Shown here one piece after another: positions 1 to 7,899 of a stretch of 11,132 bases of DNA. Source of the stretch: JAISFI01 sp031552425 (lineage in GTDB: Bacteria; Bacteroidota; Bacteroidia; Bacteroidales; Azobacteroidaceae); contig JAVBMM010000073.1 in the NCBI GenBank assembly GCA_031552425.1, forward strand, positions 1 through 11,132, written 5' to 3'. The position numbers and the translations under genes are program-made. Below the pieces are notes generated by a model. That model was not told where the DNA came from and did no database searches. It saw nothing but the letters and a program-made list of their open reading frames with translations. The stretch's first letter is position 1; every line of letters begins with the position of its first letter.

Positions 1-2602
1 CTTTCCACGCAACATGATGCTGGGAGCCAGTTCAAATGAAAAATCATTGGAACTATATGGAAAAGAAGTATCTCGTCAATGCCGGGAAATGGGTATTCAT
101 ATTAATTTTGCTCCTGTTGTTGATGTTAACGGAAACCCTAAAAATCCTGTGATTGGCACCCGTTCTTTCGGAGAAAACCCGCAGCAAGTAGCTTTTTGTG
201 GAAATGCATATTCCAAAGGATTGGAAAATGGGAGGATAATGGCTGTTGCAAAACATTTTCCCGGACACGGAGACACATCAGAAGATTCTCATTTCACCAC
301 CCCATTAATCAATCACAATAAAGAACATTTAAATAATGTAGATATTTATCCTTTTCGATCCTTTATTAATGAAGGTTTTTCAGGAATCATGACAGGACAT
401 TTGGCTGTCCCTGCTTTAGATTCAATTTCTCAAAAACCAGCATCCCTTTCTCCTCTGATTGTTTCAGAATTTTTAAAAGACAGCCTGAAATTTACAGGAT
501 TAACTTTTACCGATGCGCTTGCCATGAAGGGTGCGAATGTCAAAGGTAATATATGCGTACTGGCATTACTGGCAGGAAACGATATTTTACTCAGCCCGCT
601 AAAACCTACAGAAGATTTTTCTGCCGTAAAAAAAGCGGTCAAAGACGGAGTCATTTCAAAAGAATCCATCAACGAAAAATGTCGAAAAATATTAAACTAT
701 AAATATATACTGGGACTTTCAAATACTAAACCAATTATTTCCGAAGGGTTGGAAAATCGTTTAAACAATGATAGTGCAGAATGGATTTGCAGAAAACTAA
801 ACGCCGAATCCATTACCCTGTTGAAAAATAACGAAAATACTCTACCAGTCAAAGAAATGAACAAAAAACGCATAGCATCTATTTCCATAGGAGAAACTGG
901 CATAACAAACTTTCAATCAATGCTAAAAAAATACACGAGAATAGATTCATATACATTATCTAAAAGTACAACTTCTAAAACGGTCAACATTCCTGACACA
1001 GAGAAAATATTCAATAAATTATCAGAATACGATTTGATAATTTGCGGAATCCATTCGTCTAAAATGCCTGAAAAAGAAAATTTAATCAAATTGGCTAAAG
1101 AAAAAAATGTGGTCTTTTGTTTTTTCGTCCCTCCTTATAGTCTTCAGAATTTTTCTTCATTAATAGATCATGCAAATGCTGTTGTTTTAGCCTATGAAAA
1201 CACAGAATATGCCAAAGAATATGCTGCACAAATGGTTATGGGAGGAATAACATCCACAGGAAAATTACCTGTCAGCATTCCCGGATTATTTAAAGAAGGA
1301 GATGGTATTTTTACAGAAAAAGTTCGCTTATCATATCAATCTCCGTTAGAAGTAGGGATGTCTCCCGATAGATTAAAAGAAATAGAACGTATTGTCAATA
1401 AAGGAATTAAAGAACAGGCTTTCCCCGGATGTCAGGTATTAGTGGCAAAAAATGGTGTGGTTGTATATGAAAAGGCATTTGGAGGATTTGATTATGCCAA
1501 TACACATGCAGTACAAATTTCAGATCTATACGATCTGGCTTCTGTTACAAAAATTTTAGCAACTACTCCGGCAATAATAAAACTGTATGATCAAAAGAAA
1601 ATTTCTTTATCCGATAAACTCAGCAAATATGTACCGGAAATTCAAAAATCTGACAAAGAAAATATTACTGTTAAAGAAGCATTATTTCATGAATCAGGTT
1701 TAACTCCTTTTTTACCTTTCTATCAACTATCTATTGATAAAAACAGTTATGACGGACAACTCTTTTCCAGAAAAAGAGATGCTACTTTCCGGATATTGTA
1801 TGAAGATAATGTTTACGGACGTACTGATTTCGAGTTTTTACAGGATATAGTTTCTGCTACTCCTAAAAAAGGATTTAACACTCAAGTAGCAGATGATTTC
1901 TATCTGAATGACAAGTTTAAATTGATTATGTTAAAAGAAATTGCGGTTTCCCCTTTAAAGAAAAAAGGAACTTATAGTTACAGTGATTTAAATTTCATGC
2001 TTTTAAAAGAAGCTGTTGAGGATATAACCCAAGCACCTTTCGATGAATTTCTTGATGACTATTTTTACAATCGTTTAGGAGCTAATCATACTATGTTTCA
2101 ACCTTTATCTCACAAAATAGACTTAAAGACAATAGCTCCTACAGAAAACGACCGAATGATCCGCAATCAGTTGATTGTAGGATATGTACATGATGAAGCA
2201 GCCGCTTTCATGGGAGGAATTTCCGGAAATGCCGGATTATTTTCTAATGCAAATGATATGGCTAAAATACTTCAATTATATCTGAATGAGGGAAGATATG
2301 GAGGAGAAACGTATTACAGTAAAGAAACTTCCGATATCTTTACAAAAACAAAAAGTAAAACCAGCCGTCGCGGACTCGGATTTGACAAGCCCGATCCAAA
2401 TCATAAACCTCAATATGTACCTTCTTCTACCTATGGGCATACTGGATTCACAGGAACTTCCGCATGGGTAGATCCTGAAAATGAATTGATATACATATTT
2501 TTATCCAATAGGGTATATCAAACACGTACAAATAAAAAAATCAACACTTTGAATATCCGGGATAGGATACAGGAAGTAATATATGGAGCATTAGAACCCT
2601 AA
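1..2602 (+). CDS. GH3 beta-N-acetylglucosaminidase (NagZ-like) fused to a serine beta-lactamase-family domain, 5' partial
   Basis: The frame is open to the left edge (codons F-P-R-N precede the first Met at 14), so the N-terminus, probably 100 or more residues including any signal peptide, is missing. Numbering from that Met, residues 1-235 are the GH3 barrel. KHFPGHGDT (80-88) followed by D91-S92-H93 is the NagZ loop with its Asp-His catalytic dyad, and D167 in FTDALAMKG is the expected nucleophile. Residues about 265-425 resemble the second GH3 domain. Residues about 450-855 form a class-C beta-lactamase-like domain: SVTK (S510, K513), YSD (Y656-D658, in place of YxN) and HTG (809-811, in place of KTG). 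NagZ enzymes remove GlcNAc from muropeptides. The second domain is more likely an amidase, esterase or peptidase than a drug-inactivating enzyme. By analogy to Bacillus subtilis NagZ plus AmiE, peptide release from MurNAc is an inference. Convergent with the next gene, with no bases between stops. Confidence 0.9.
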   Translation, partial: FPRNMMLGASSNEKSLELYGKEVSRQCREMGIHINFAPVVDVNGNPKNPVIGTRSFGENPQQVAFCGNAYSKGLENGRIMAVAKHFPGHGDTSEDSHFTTPLINHNKEHLNNVDIYPFRSFINEGFSGIMTGHLAVPALDSISQKPASLSPLIVSEFLKDSLKFTGLTFTDALAMKGANVKGNICVLALLAGNDILLSPLKPTEDFSAVKKAVKDGVISKESINEKCRKILNYKYILGLSNTKPIISEGLENRLNNDSAEWICRKLNAESITLLKNNENTLPVKEMNKKRIASISIGETGITNFQSMLKKYTRIDSYTLSKSTTSKTVNIPDTEKIFNKLSEYDLIICGIHSSKMPEKENLIKLAKEKNVVFCFFVPPYSLQNFSSLIDHANAVVLAYENTEYAKEYAAQMVMGGITSTGKLPVSIPGLFKEGDGIFTEKVRLSYQSPLEVGMSPDRLKEIERIVNKGIKEQAFPGCQVLVAKNGVVVYEKAFGGFDYANTHAVQISDLYDLASVTKILATTPAIIKLYDQKKISLSDKLSKYVPEIQKSDKENITVKEALFHESGLTPFLPFYQLSIDKNSYDGQLFSRKRDATFRILYEDNVYGRTDFEFLQDIVSATPKKGFNTQVADDFYLNDKFKLIMLKEIAVSPLKKKGTYSYSDLNFMLLKEAVEDITQAPFDEFLDDYFYNRLGANHTMFQPLSHKIDLKTIAPTENDRMIRNQLIVGYVHDEAAAFMGGISGNAGLFSNANDMAKILQLYLNEGRYGGETYYSKETSDIFTKTKSKTSRRGLGFDKPDPNHKPQYVPSSTYGHTGFTGTSAWVDPENELIYIFLSNRVYQTRTNKKINTLNIRDRIQEVIYGALEP

Positions 2603-3619
2603 CTATGTCAAAGCAGCAGAACCCGAATCTAAGGCATATTGACGACTAATCAATGCACGGATCCGTTTTATAATCTTCCGGGAAGGTTTTTCTCTTAGGA
2701 ACGATTCTATATGCCTTTTTTTCTTTTCTTCAAAAATTTCATTGACATCAATTAAAATACCGGTTTCTTCCACTTCTCCGAATTCGTGATTGACTGCGGT
2801 GCCAAAAACTTTCATTTTCGGAGAAAGATTCATATATGCACTAATTAATGGAGGAATATTGATACCGAATTTTCTTATTTCCAAATTCAGTATTTTATAA
2901 TCTGTCTTGTAATCTTTTCCGGAAAAAATCCCTGCCATTTTATCATAATCCATTTTTGCATCTAAAGGATGAACAGGCACTACAAGTTTTTCCTTATCAG
3001 GGAAATAATGATTAATGAAATACAGAATCATATTACGGGCTTCGGTATTATACGTGTTGTACATTGTTACTTTTCCAAAATAATATTGTAATGAAGGATC
3101 TATCACGGAAAGCGCTCCCAGCCCATCCCATAAATTATCTAAAACGAAAAGCCCTTTAGAAGAACGTCCTATTGTAGATTGATATTCTAAAGAAACGAAA
3201 GAACGTCCTAATTCTACCGTTTTCGGCAAATATTTTTTTATAAACTTATGAGAAAAATCAAACAAATGAGAAGTGGCTAATATAGGTTGGCCTTTTTCAT
3301 TCAACTTGACATCATTTCCACACAAAAACCGATATCCTCCTAAAATTTCTTCCGAATCCGGATCCCATACTATCAATTGTTTATATGGATTTTGCATGGT
3401 ATCAAATTCATCAATATCCACTTGTAATCCGGTTCCTCCCCCGTGGTAACGAAATGCCATTTCTCGCAACCTGCCTACTTCTTTCATTGTATAAGGAGCA
3501 TCGTGATGTGTGAATATATATATTTCGTTCCCGGCTTTATTGGTTTTACGCAACAATTTATCCGGAGTCAATTCGGATTTAATCTTATTCTTATCTACCT
3601 TAGGAATGATTTCTTCCAT
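2603..3619 (-). CDS. glsB: GNAT/hemolysin-family N-acyltransferase, GlsB-like (glycine lipid synthesis, N-acylation)
   Basis: 338 residues from the ATG at 3619, chosen because it lies 4 nt after the glsA stop and begins MEEIIPKV as GlsB proteins do. An upstream in-frame ATG at 3649 would overlap glsA by 26 nt and adds a lysine-rich tail that looks like read-through of glsA sequence. The protein resembles the OlsB/hemolysin GNAT family. It has a conserved early block (EVGRLREMAFR, then GGGTG at about 60-64), a central VELGRSFV (about 135-142) and a C-terminal basic helix. There is no signal peptide or membrane span, so a cytoplasmic or membrane-face enzyme is expected. In Bacteroides thetaiotaomicron GlsB attaches a 3-hydroxy fatty acid to glycine, making the N-acyl glycine (commendamide) that GlsA then O-acylates. 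The glycine specificity here is inferred from similarity and pairing with glsA. An ornithine or other amino-acid substrate is possible. Confidence 0.85.
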   Translation of the reverse strand: MEEIIPKVDKNKIKSELTPDKLLRKTNKAGNEIYIFTHHDAPYTMKEVGRLREMAFRYHGGGTGLQVDIDEFDTMQNPYKQLIVWDPDSEEILGGYRFLCGNDVKLNEKGQPILATSHLFDFSHKFIKKYLPKTVELGRSFVSLEYQSTIGRSSKGLFVLDNLWDGLGALSVIDPSLQYYFGKVTMYNTYNTEARNMILYFINHYFPDKEKLVVPVHPLDAKMDYDKMAGIFSGKDYKTDYKILNLEIRKFGINIPPLISAYMNLSPKMKVFGTAVNHEFGEVEETGILIDVNEIFEEKKKRHIESFLREKPSRKIIKRIRALISRQYALDSGSAALT

Positions 3620-3623
3620 TATT

Positions 3624-4451
3624 TTATTTTTTTTCCATTTCGTACACAACAGACTTCACACAATGCGCCCACGCTTCAGGTTTCCGTGAATTATCAAAAC
3701 ATTCCCACGAAATGGGTTTTCCTATATGTATGGTAAACTTTTTATTTTTTTGTCTAAAAACTTCCCGAGGAAGAAATAACATTTCAATATTTACCTTAAT
3801 TCCCAATTTTTTTCTTATAAATGCTAACATATAAAAGAAATATGAATTCTTCCCTTCAAAATATATGGGAATGATATCCCTCTTATATTCAATGGATTTA
3901 AGTATAAACATTTTTTTCCATTCCGGATCTTCTATCTTTCCTTTTTGTCTCCTGGAACAAAGTCCTGCTGGAAATGTAATAATCTGATTATCAGAATTAA
4001 GTGCTTCATTAATCAAATTCACCGACTTCTTTGATTGAGCTCCATGTTTATTAACCGGCACAAAAATAGGTTGCAAAGGTTTTAGAAAATACAAAATGTC
4101 ATTGACAATATATTTTACCTTTCCATTATATTTTCTTCCTAAAAAAGAAGAAAGACAAATACCGTCAATTCCACCGAGAGGATGATTGGAAACAAATATA
4201 AATTCACCATCAGAAGGAATATTTTTTTCTCCTTTTACTTTAATTTTCAAGTTAAAGTACTTGACCAATTTATTCATTGCATCCGCACCCTTATCATTCC
4301 CAATGTAACGGAGAGCCTCATTAATGTCATTCTGATGAACAATTTTCATCAGCCATTTTACAAGGAATTTAGGTATTTTTTTTGCCAAACTTGGAGATTT
4401 CTCTGCCAATATTTGGTCTATATGTATTTGAAATAATTCATCTGAATGCAT
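3624..4451 (-). CDS. glsA: PlsC-like lysophospholipid-type O-acyltransferase, GlsA-like
   Basis: 275 residues. NHPLGGID at 89-96 is the acyltransferase active-site motif with His90 and Asp96, here H-X5-D instead of the H-X4-D of classical PlsC. FPAGLCSRR at 160-168 corresponds to the FPEG substrate-binding motif, with Ala in place of Glu. IIPIYFEG (193-200) fits the motif IV region. Both departures are, as far as I recall, typical of the hemolysin-like branch that includes GlsA and the N-terminal half of OlsF. The expected reaction is acyl transfer to the hydroxyl of the N-(3-hydroxyacyl) amino acid made by GlsB, giving a mature diacyl glycine lipid. No signal peptide is seen, and amphipathic or hydrophobic segments suggest peripheral inner-membrane association. 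It is first in a tight two-gene unit, 58 nt behind the lacZ stop, with its own promoter candidate in that gap. The order O-acyl then N-acyl enzyme matches the domain order of the fused OlsF. Confidence 0.85.
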   Translation of the reverse strand: MHSDELFQIHIDQILAEKSPSLAKKIPKFLVKWLMKIVHQNDINEALRYIGNDKGADAMNKLVKYFNLKIKVKGEKNIPSDGEFIFVSNHPLGGIDGICLSSFLGRKYNGKVKYIVNDILYFLKPLQPIFVPVNKHGAQSKKSVNLINEALNSDNQIITFPAGLCSRRQKGKIEDPEWKKMFILKSIEYKRDIIPIYFEGKNSYFFYMLAFIRKKLGIKVNIEMLFLPREVFRQKNKKFTIHIGKPISWECFDNSRKPEAWAHCVKSVVYEMEKK

Positions 4452-4476
4452 CCTGTCGCAATCTGAAAAAACTCGG

Positions 4477-4509
4477 CAAAGATAATAAATTTGAGATTAC
4501 AGTCATAAA
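4477..4509 (-). promoter_or_regulatory. Promoter candidate for glsA-glsB (Bacteroidota type)
   Basis: Read on the minus strand, TATCTTTG (4484 down to 4477) is a perfect match to the Bacteroidota -7 consensus TAnnTTTG. TTTA at 4509-4506 is a three-of-four match to the -33 TTTG, with a 21-nt spacer. Transcription would start roughly 5-8 nt beyond the -7 box, leaving a leader of about 20 nt before the glsA ATG at 4451, with ACAGG just ahead of the start. The -33 element begins one nt after the lacZ stop codon. Confidence 0.5.
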
Positions 4510-4526
4510 TTATTTTCTCAAATTTA
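4486..4526 (-). terminator. 11-bp inverted repeat across the lacZ stop, possible weak terminator or operator
   Basis: TAAATTTGAGA (4486-4496) and TCTCAAATTTA (4516-4526) are perfect reverse complements separated by 19 nt. In the lacZ direction the first arm is formed by the last codons (N-L-R), the stop lies in the loop, and the second arm is followed by TTATCTTTG, moderately T-rich. The stem is AT-rich and the loop long, so termination would be weak. The second arm lies within the -33/-7 spacer of the glsA promoter candidate, so a protein-binding operator is equally possible. Confidence 0.35.
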
Positions 4527-7500
4527 CCGGAGAAATAGAATAAGAATATATGTACCTCCTATTCAACAATCTATACTTATCCAACGGTTTTGCTCCCCAA
4601 CTATTATCTCCTCCTACTCCCATTTGCTTCAAATCAATATTAACAAAAAGTACATCTCTGGGATGAATATCTGTGGAATGTTGTTGCTTTTTTGTTAATC
4701 CGGGATCAAGGTCTTCATCCAAATTATACCGAGCATTAAAACAAATTGGTTGACTTATTCCTTCAAATTGAATTCCCCAACCGGATTTATCGGTAAAAGA
4801 AACTGTACGAACATCTGTTCTATAACCATTTTCCTGAGGACGGATATAGTCAAATTTCAAATCTTCCACATCACAAGAGTATAATCCCACAAACGAAGAT
4901 GTATTCCGGTCATTGTAATTTTCCCATGGACCACGGCCATAATAATTTACTTTTTTCAATGTTTCCGGCAACTGCATTTTCATTCCAAACCTCGGAAGGT
5001 CAGGCAAAGATTTAGCAATTAAATTCAATTGCGCAGTAATACGCACTGAACCGTCATTTCTGATAAAATAACTCACTTCATAGGGAACTTCTATATTTTT
5101 CAATAAAAACTGAGCGACAACTTCTATTCCCTCTTTCGTTCGCTCTTTTTTCTGCACTTTAATCAGGTTACGAAAATCTCCTGCTGTTCTCCAAATATTA
5201 TGAGAATATTGCATTTTGTATCCAAAATCATTATCAGTAGGAGCTCTCCAAAAATTAGGAACCGGAGCCTCAGTTATCAAACGGATATTTTTATGAGTAT
5301 AATCTTTCAGTAATCCAGAGCTTAATTCTATCTTACCATTTACATCTCCACTTTGAAAAAGAATATCTTTTTCTGTTTCTTCAACATGTAAATCTCCGGA
5401 AGTCAATTTTTCTACAAAAAAATTATTATCCGGAAAAACAAACTGTTCTTCTGCAACAATATATCCGGAAGGAACTACATCCGTTGCCATTTTTGTTTTT
5501 ACCCGCACCACTAAAAAATATTCCTCTCCCTTTTTATTTTCAGGCACAGGAATTTTCAATGTTTCTTCTTTACTTTCTAATGGTTTACATGAAACAGAAA
5601 ATAATTCTTTCTTGATAGATTTTCCATTCTTGAACAATTCCCATTCATAATCAAAAGCACTCAAATCTGTAAAAAGGTAATTATTTTGAAAACGGATTCT
5701 TCCTTTTTCCATTTCAATTGCCTTCATATACACATTCTGATACACTTTCTTTACTTCATTTAATGCCGGATGAGGTGTCCTGTCAGCATTAACTAAACCA
5801 TTGGCACAAAAATTTTCATCATTCGTCCAACGATATCCACCGAAATCTCCTCCATAAGCCCAATATTTATGTTCTGGAACATCTAAAGCTTCCAATCCCT
5901 GATCTACCCAATCCCAAATGAAACCTCCTTGTAAAGCAGGATATTTCATTATAACATCCCAATATTCCTGTAAATTTCCGGTACTATTCCCCATGGAATG
6001 TGCATATTCACACAAAATAAGAGGTCGGGTAATTTCTTTCTTCAAAGCATATTTTTCTATTTTATCTACAGTCCAATACATAGGAGTTATCAAATCCGTA
6101 AAATTATTTTCCCTGGCTCTTTCACATTGTACAGGACGTTGGGCTTTATCATTTTTCTTCAGCCAAAGATATGTTTCTTCATAATTGGGACCAAAATCAC
6201 TCTCGTTTCCTAACGACCAAATAATGACACTCGGATGATTTTTATCTCTTTCGAACATACGAATAGTACGATCCATAATTTGACCTTTCCATATTTCTGC
6301 AAAAGAAGGATGTCGGTTCTTGTCGAATTTATCCAATCCATGTGTCTCTATATTCGCTTCATCTACCACATACAAACCATATTTATCACAAAGTTTATAC
6401 ATTTCCGGACTCTGAGGATAATGGCTGGTACGTATTGCATTGATATTACTTCGTTTCAACAACTGAATATCCTTCCATTGAGTATCAACATCCACATAAT
6501 GACCGTATTTTTCATGATGTTCATGCAAATTTACTCCCCTGATAATAATCGGTTTACCGTTAATCAACAGTTGTCCGTTTTTCATCTCCATTTTACGAAA
6601 ACCTGTTTTACAACCTCCCAATTCAACCAAATTTCCCTTGTTATCTTTTAACTCTATGCATACAGTATAAAGATAAGGATGTTCTGCCGACCATTTTTGA
6701 GGAACATTCAGTTTAATTGAAAATGAAACAGGCATCTTACTTTGAGCAGGAATACTTCCTAATGGTTTTACCTGAGATGCTACCTCCTTTTTATTTTCAT
6801 CCAACAAAGACAAAGTTACCTTATATAATCCTGAAATATTTTCATTAAAATTCCGGACATTTACATCAACTTTCAATTCTCCGTTTTTATATTCTTTATC
6901 TAAATCTCCAACTACAAAAAAATCATCCAAAGATATTTTCTGACGAGCAATCAACATCACATCCCTTTCTATTCCTGCCAAACGCCAAAAATCCTGATCT
7001 TCAATATAAGATGCATCCGACCATTTGAATATTTGTATAGCAAGTGTATTTTTCCCTTTTTTGAGATAAGAGGTAACATCAAATTCCACAGGAGTTTTAG
7101 CTGCTTTACTATATCCTAATCTTTGACCATTTAAATAAAATGCAGCTGCTCCGGAAATTGACCCAACATATAAAAAAACCTGCCGGTCATTAAAAGCATC
7201 GGAAACTTCAAAAAAAGTCCTGTAAGTTCCCACCGGTAAATCATTATTATCTAAATAAGGAGGATTAGCAGGAAAAATATATTTGATATTGGTATATACA
7301 GGGACCCCGAAACCCTGGGTTTCCCAATTACCAGGCACTTGAATTGTTTTCCAGGAAGAATCATCCAAATCTTCTTGATAAAAATACTCCGGACGTAAAG
7401 ACGGTTTTTCTACCCAATAAAACTTCCAAACACCATTAAGAGATTGCACATAGGGAGATTCCCATTTATTATCTTTGACTAATTGATCAACCGTTTGATA

Positions 7501-7626
7501 TGGAACAAAATCAGTCCTGGCAGATTCTTTTCCTTCATCTACGATAGCAGGATTTTCCCAAAAATTATTTTGAGAAAGTACAACAGAAGAAATAAATAAT
7601 AAAACACTCAACATGCTATTTTTCAT
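4510..7626 (-). CDS. lacZ: Exported GH2 beta-galactosidase, LacZ type
   Basis: 1038 residues, full length for the LacZ branch of GH2 (E. coli 1024). Residues 1-18 form a signal peptide (K3, hydrophobic core, VVLS then QN at the likely cleavage), so the enzyme is exported to the periplasm or beyond. Domains: sugar-binding jelly roll about 50-230, Ig-like about 235-345, TIM barrel about 350-635, a second Ig-like domain about 640-735, and the C-terminal beta-galactosidase small-chain domain about 750-1030. Active-site features are intact: RGVNLHEHH (363-371), RTSHYP (399-404), acid/base E475 in SLGNES, nucleophile E540 in ILCEYAHSMGNS, and W1010 in GGDNSW matching E. coli Trp999. It releases terminal beta-galactose from lactose, galacto-oligosaccharides or host and plant glycans; the natural substrate cannot be read. 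No SusC/SusD, regulator or other glycosidase lies beside it, so it looks like a stand-alone enzyme. Divergent from DUF4492. Confidence 0.95.
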   Translation of the reverse strand: MKNSMLSVLLFISSVVLSQNNFWENPAIVDEGKESARTDFVPYQTVDQLVKDNKWESPYVQSLNGVWKFYWVEKPSLRPEYFYQEDLDDSSWKTIQVPGNWETQGFGVPVYTNIKYIFPANPPYLDNNDLPVGTYRTFFEVSDAFNDRQVFLYVGSISGAAAFYLNGQRLGYSKAAKTPVEFDVTSYLKKGKNTLAIQIFKWSDASYIEDQDFWRLAGIERDVMLIARQKISLDDFFVVGDLDKEYKNGELKVDVNVRNFNENISGLYKVTLSLLDENKKEVASQVKPLGSIPAQSKMPVSFSIKLNVPQKWSAEHPYLYTVCIELKDNKGNLVELGGCKTGFRKMEMKNGQLLINGKPIIIRGVNLHEHHEKYGHYVDVDTQWKDIQLLKRSNINAIRTSHYPQSPEMYKLCDKYGLYVVDEANIETHGLDKFDKNRHPSFAEIWKGQIMDRTIRMFERDKNHPSVIIWSLGNESDFGPNYEETYLWLKKNDKAQRPVQCERARENNFTDLITPMYWTVDKIEKYALKKEITRPLILCEYAHSMGNSTGNLQEYWDVIMKYPALQGGFIWDWVDQGLEALDVPEHKYWAYGGDFGGYRWTNDENFCANGLVNADRTPHPALNEVKKVYQNVYMKAIEMEKGRIRFQNNYLFTDLSAFDYEWELFKNGKSIKKELFSVSCKPLESKEETLKIPVPENKKGEEYFLVVRVKTKMATDVVPSGYIVAEEQFVFPDNNFFVEKLTSGDLHVEETEKDILFQSGDVNGKIELSSGLLKDYTHKNIRLITEAPVPNFWRAPTDNDFGYKMQYSHNIWRTAGDFRNLIKVQKKERTKEGIEVVAQFLLKNIEVPYEVSYFIRNDGSVRITAQLNLIAKSLPDLPRFGMKMQLPETLKKVNYYGRGPWENYNDRNTSSFVGLYSCDVEDLKFDYIRPQENGYRTDVRTVSFTDKSGWGIQFEGISQPICFNARYNLDEDLDPGLTKKQQHSTDIHPRDVLFVNIDLKQMGVGGDNSWGAKPLDKYRLLNRRYIYSYSISPVNLRK

Positions 7627-7705
7627 AGGTATCTGATATCTTGTTATTCTTATTTGGAGCGCAAGTTAACGATTTTTCGTAAATTCTCAGATGTCTTACC
7701 TTAAA

Positions 7706-7738
7706 AAAATATATAGTGAAAATTTATGAACTTAACAA
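7706..7738 (-). promoter_or_regulatory. Weak promoter candidate for lacZ
   Basis: On the minus strand TTG (7738-7736) is followed after 22 nt by TATATTTT (7713-7706), a seven-of-eight match to TAnnTTTG lacking only the final G. It would give a leader of roughly 70 nt. In such AT-rich DNA a match of this quality is expected by chance, so this is only the best available candidate. Confidence 0.2.
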
Positions 7739-7864
7739 TTTCTCCTAAGTTTTTAGATTAATTATGAGGACTTTACAAAAAATTGATGATATGATATTTA
7801 CATTTAACCCAATACAAAATACAAAATGCAATGAACAAAACATTCATTTTATAACATCATTGAT

Positions 7865-7872
7865 TAACTTTA
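7865..7872 (+). promoter_or_regulatory. Weak -7 box candidate for DUF4492
   Basis: TAACTTTA matches TAnnTTTG at seven of eight positions and lies 27 nt before the DUF4492 start codon. No clear TTTG or TTG element is found 17-23 nt upstream, so support is poor. Confidence 0.2.
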
Positions 7873-7899
7873 CAATACGAAAAACTGTTTATACAAGAT

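Larger units (their letters stand above)
7627..7899. other. Divergent intergenic region between lacZ and DUF4492
   Basis: 273 bp, very AT-rich, without a convincing ORF. It should hold the promoters of both divergent units, but no element is clear-cut. Visible items are a 6-bp inverted repeat AACTTA/TAAGTT (7729-7734 and 7746-7751), a duplicated TACAAAA at about 7814-7827, and the two weak promoter candidates listed separately. No FNR/CRP-type palindrome was recognised, although an oxygen-responsive oxidase operon might be expected to have one. Confidence 0.6.

Noticed and set aside
1330..2602. Beta-lactam resistance gene reading of the serine-hydrolase domain
   Set aside because: The domain is fused to a NagZ-like GH3 module and carries YSD and HTG in place of the YxN and KTG of true class C enzymes, so cell-wall or ester/amide hydrolysis is more likely.
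3620..3649. Upstream glsB start at 3649, extending the protein by 10 residues
   Set aside because: The extension overlaps the end of glsA and does not resemble GlsB N-termini; the ATG at 3619 gives a family-like start and tight 4-nt spacing.
3443..3736. 97-codon plus-strand open frame across the glsA/glsB junction
   Set aside because: Entirely antisense to two well-supported genes, with low-complexity Phe/Ile-rich composition expected of the reverse complement of Lys-rich coding sequence.
6235..6651. 138-codon plus-strand open frame within lacZ
   Set aside because: It is a shadow of the most conserved part of the beta-galactosidase barrel and resembles no known protein.
7729..7757. AACTTA/TAAGTT hairpin followed by TTTTT as an intrinsic terminator
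   Set aside because: The stem is only 6 AT-rich base pairs with an 11-nt loop, and no gene ends there on the plus strand.
7811..7830. Tandem TACAAAA copies as a repeat array or regulator-binding iterons
   Set aside because: Only two perfect copies in an A-rich region, which is easily a chance occurrence.
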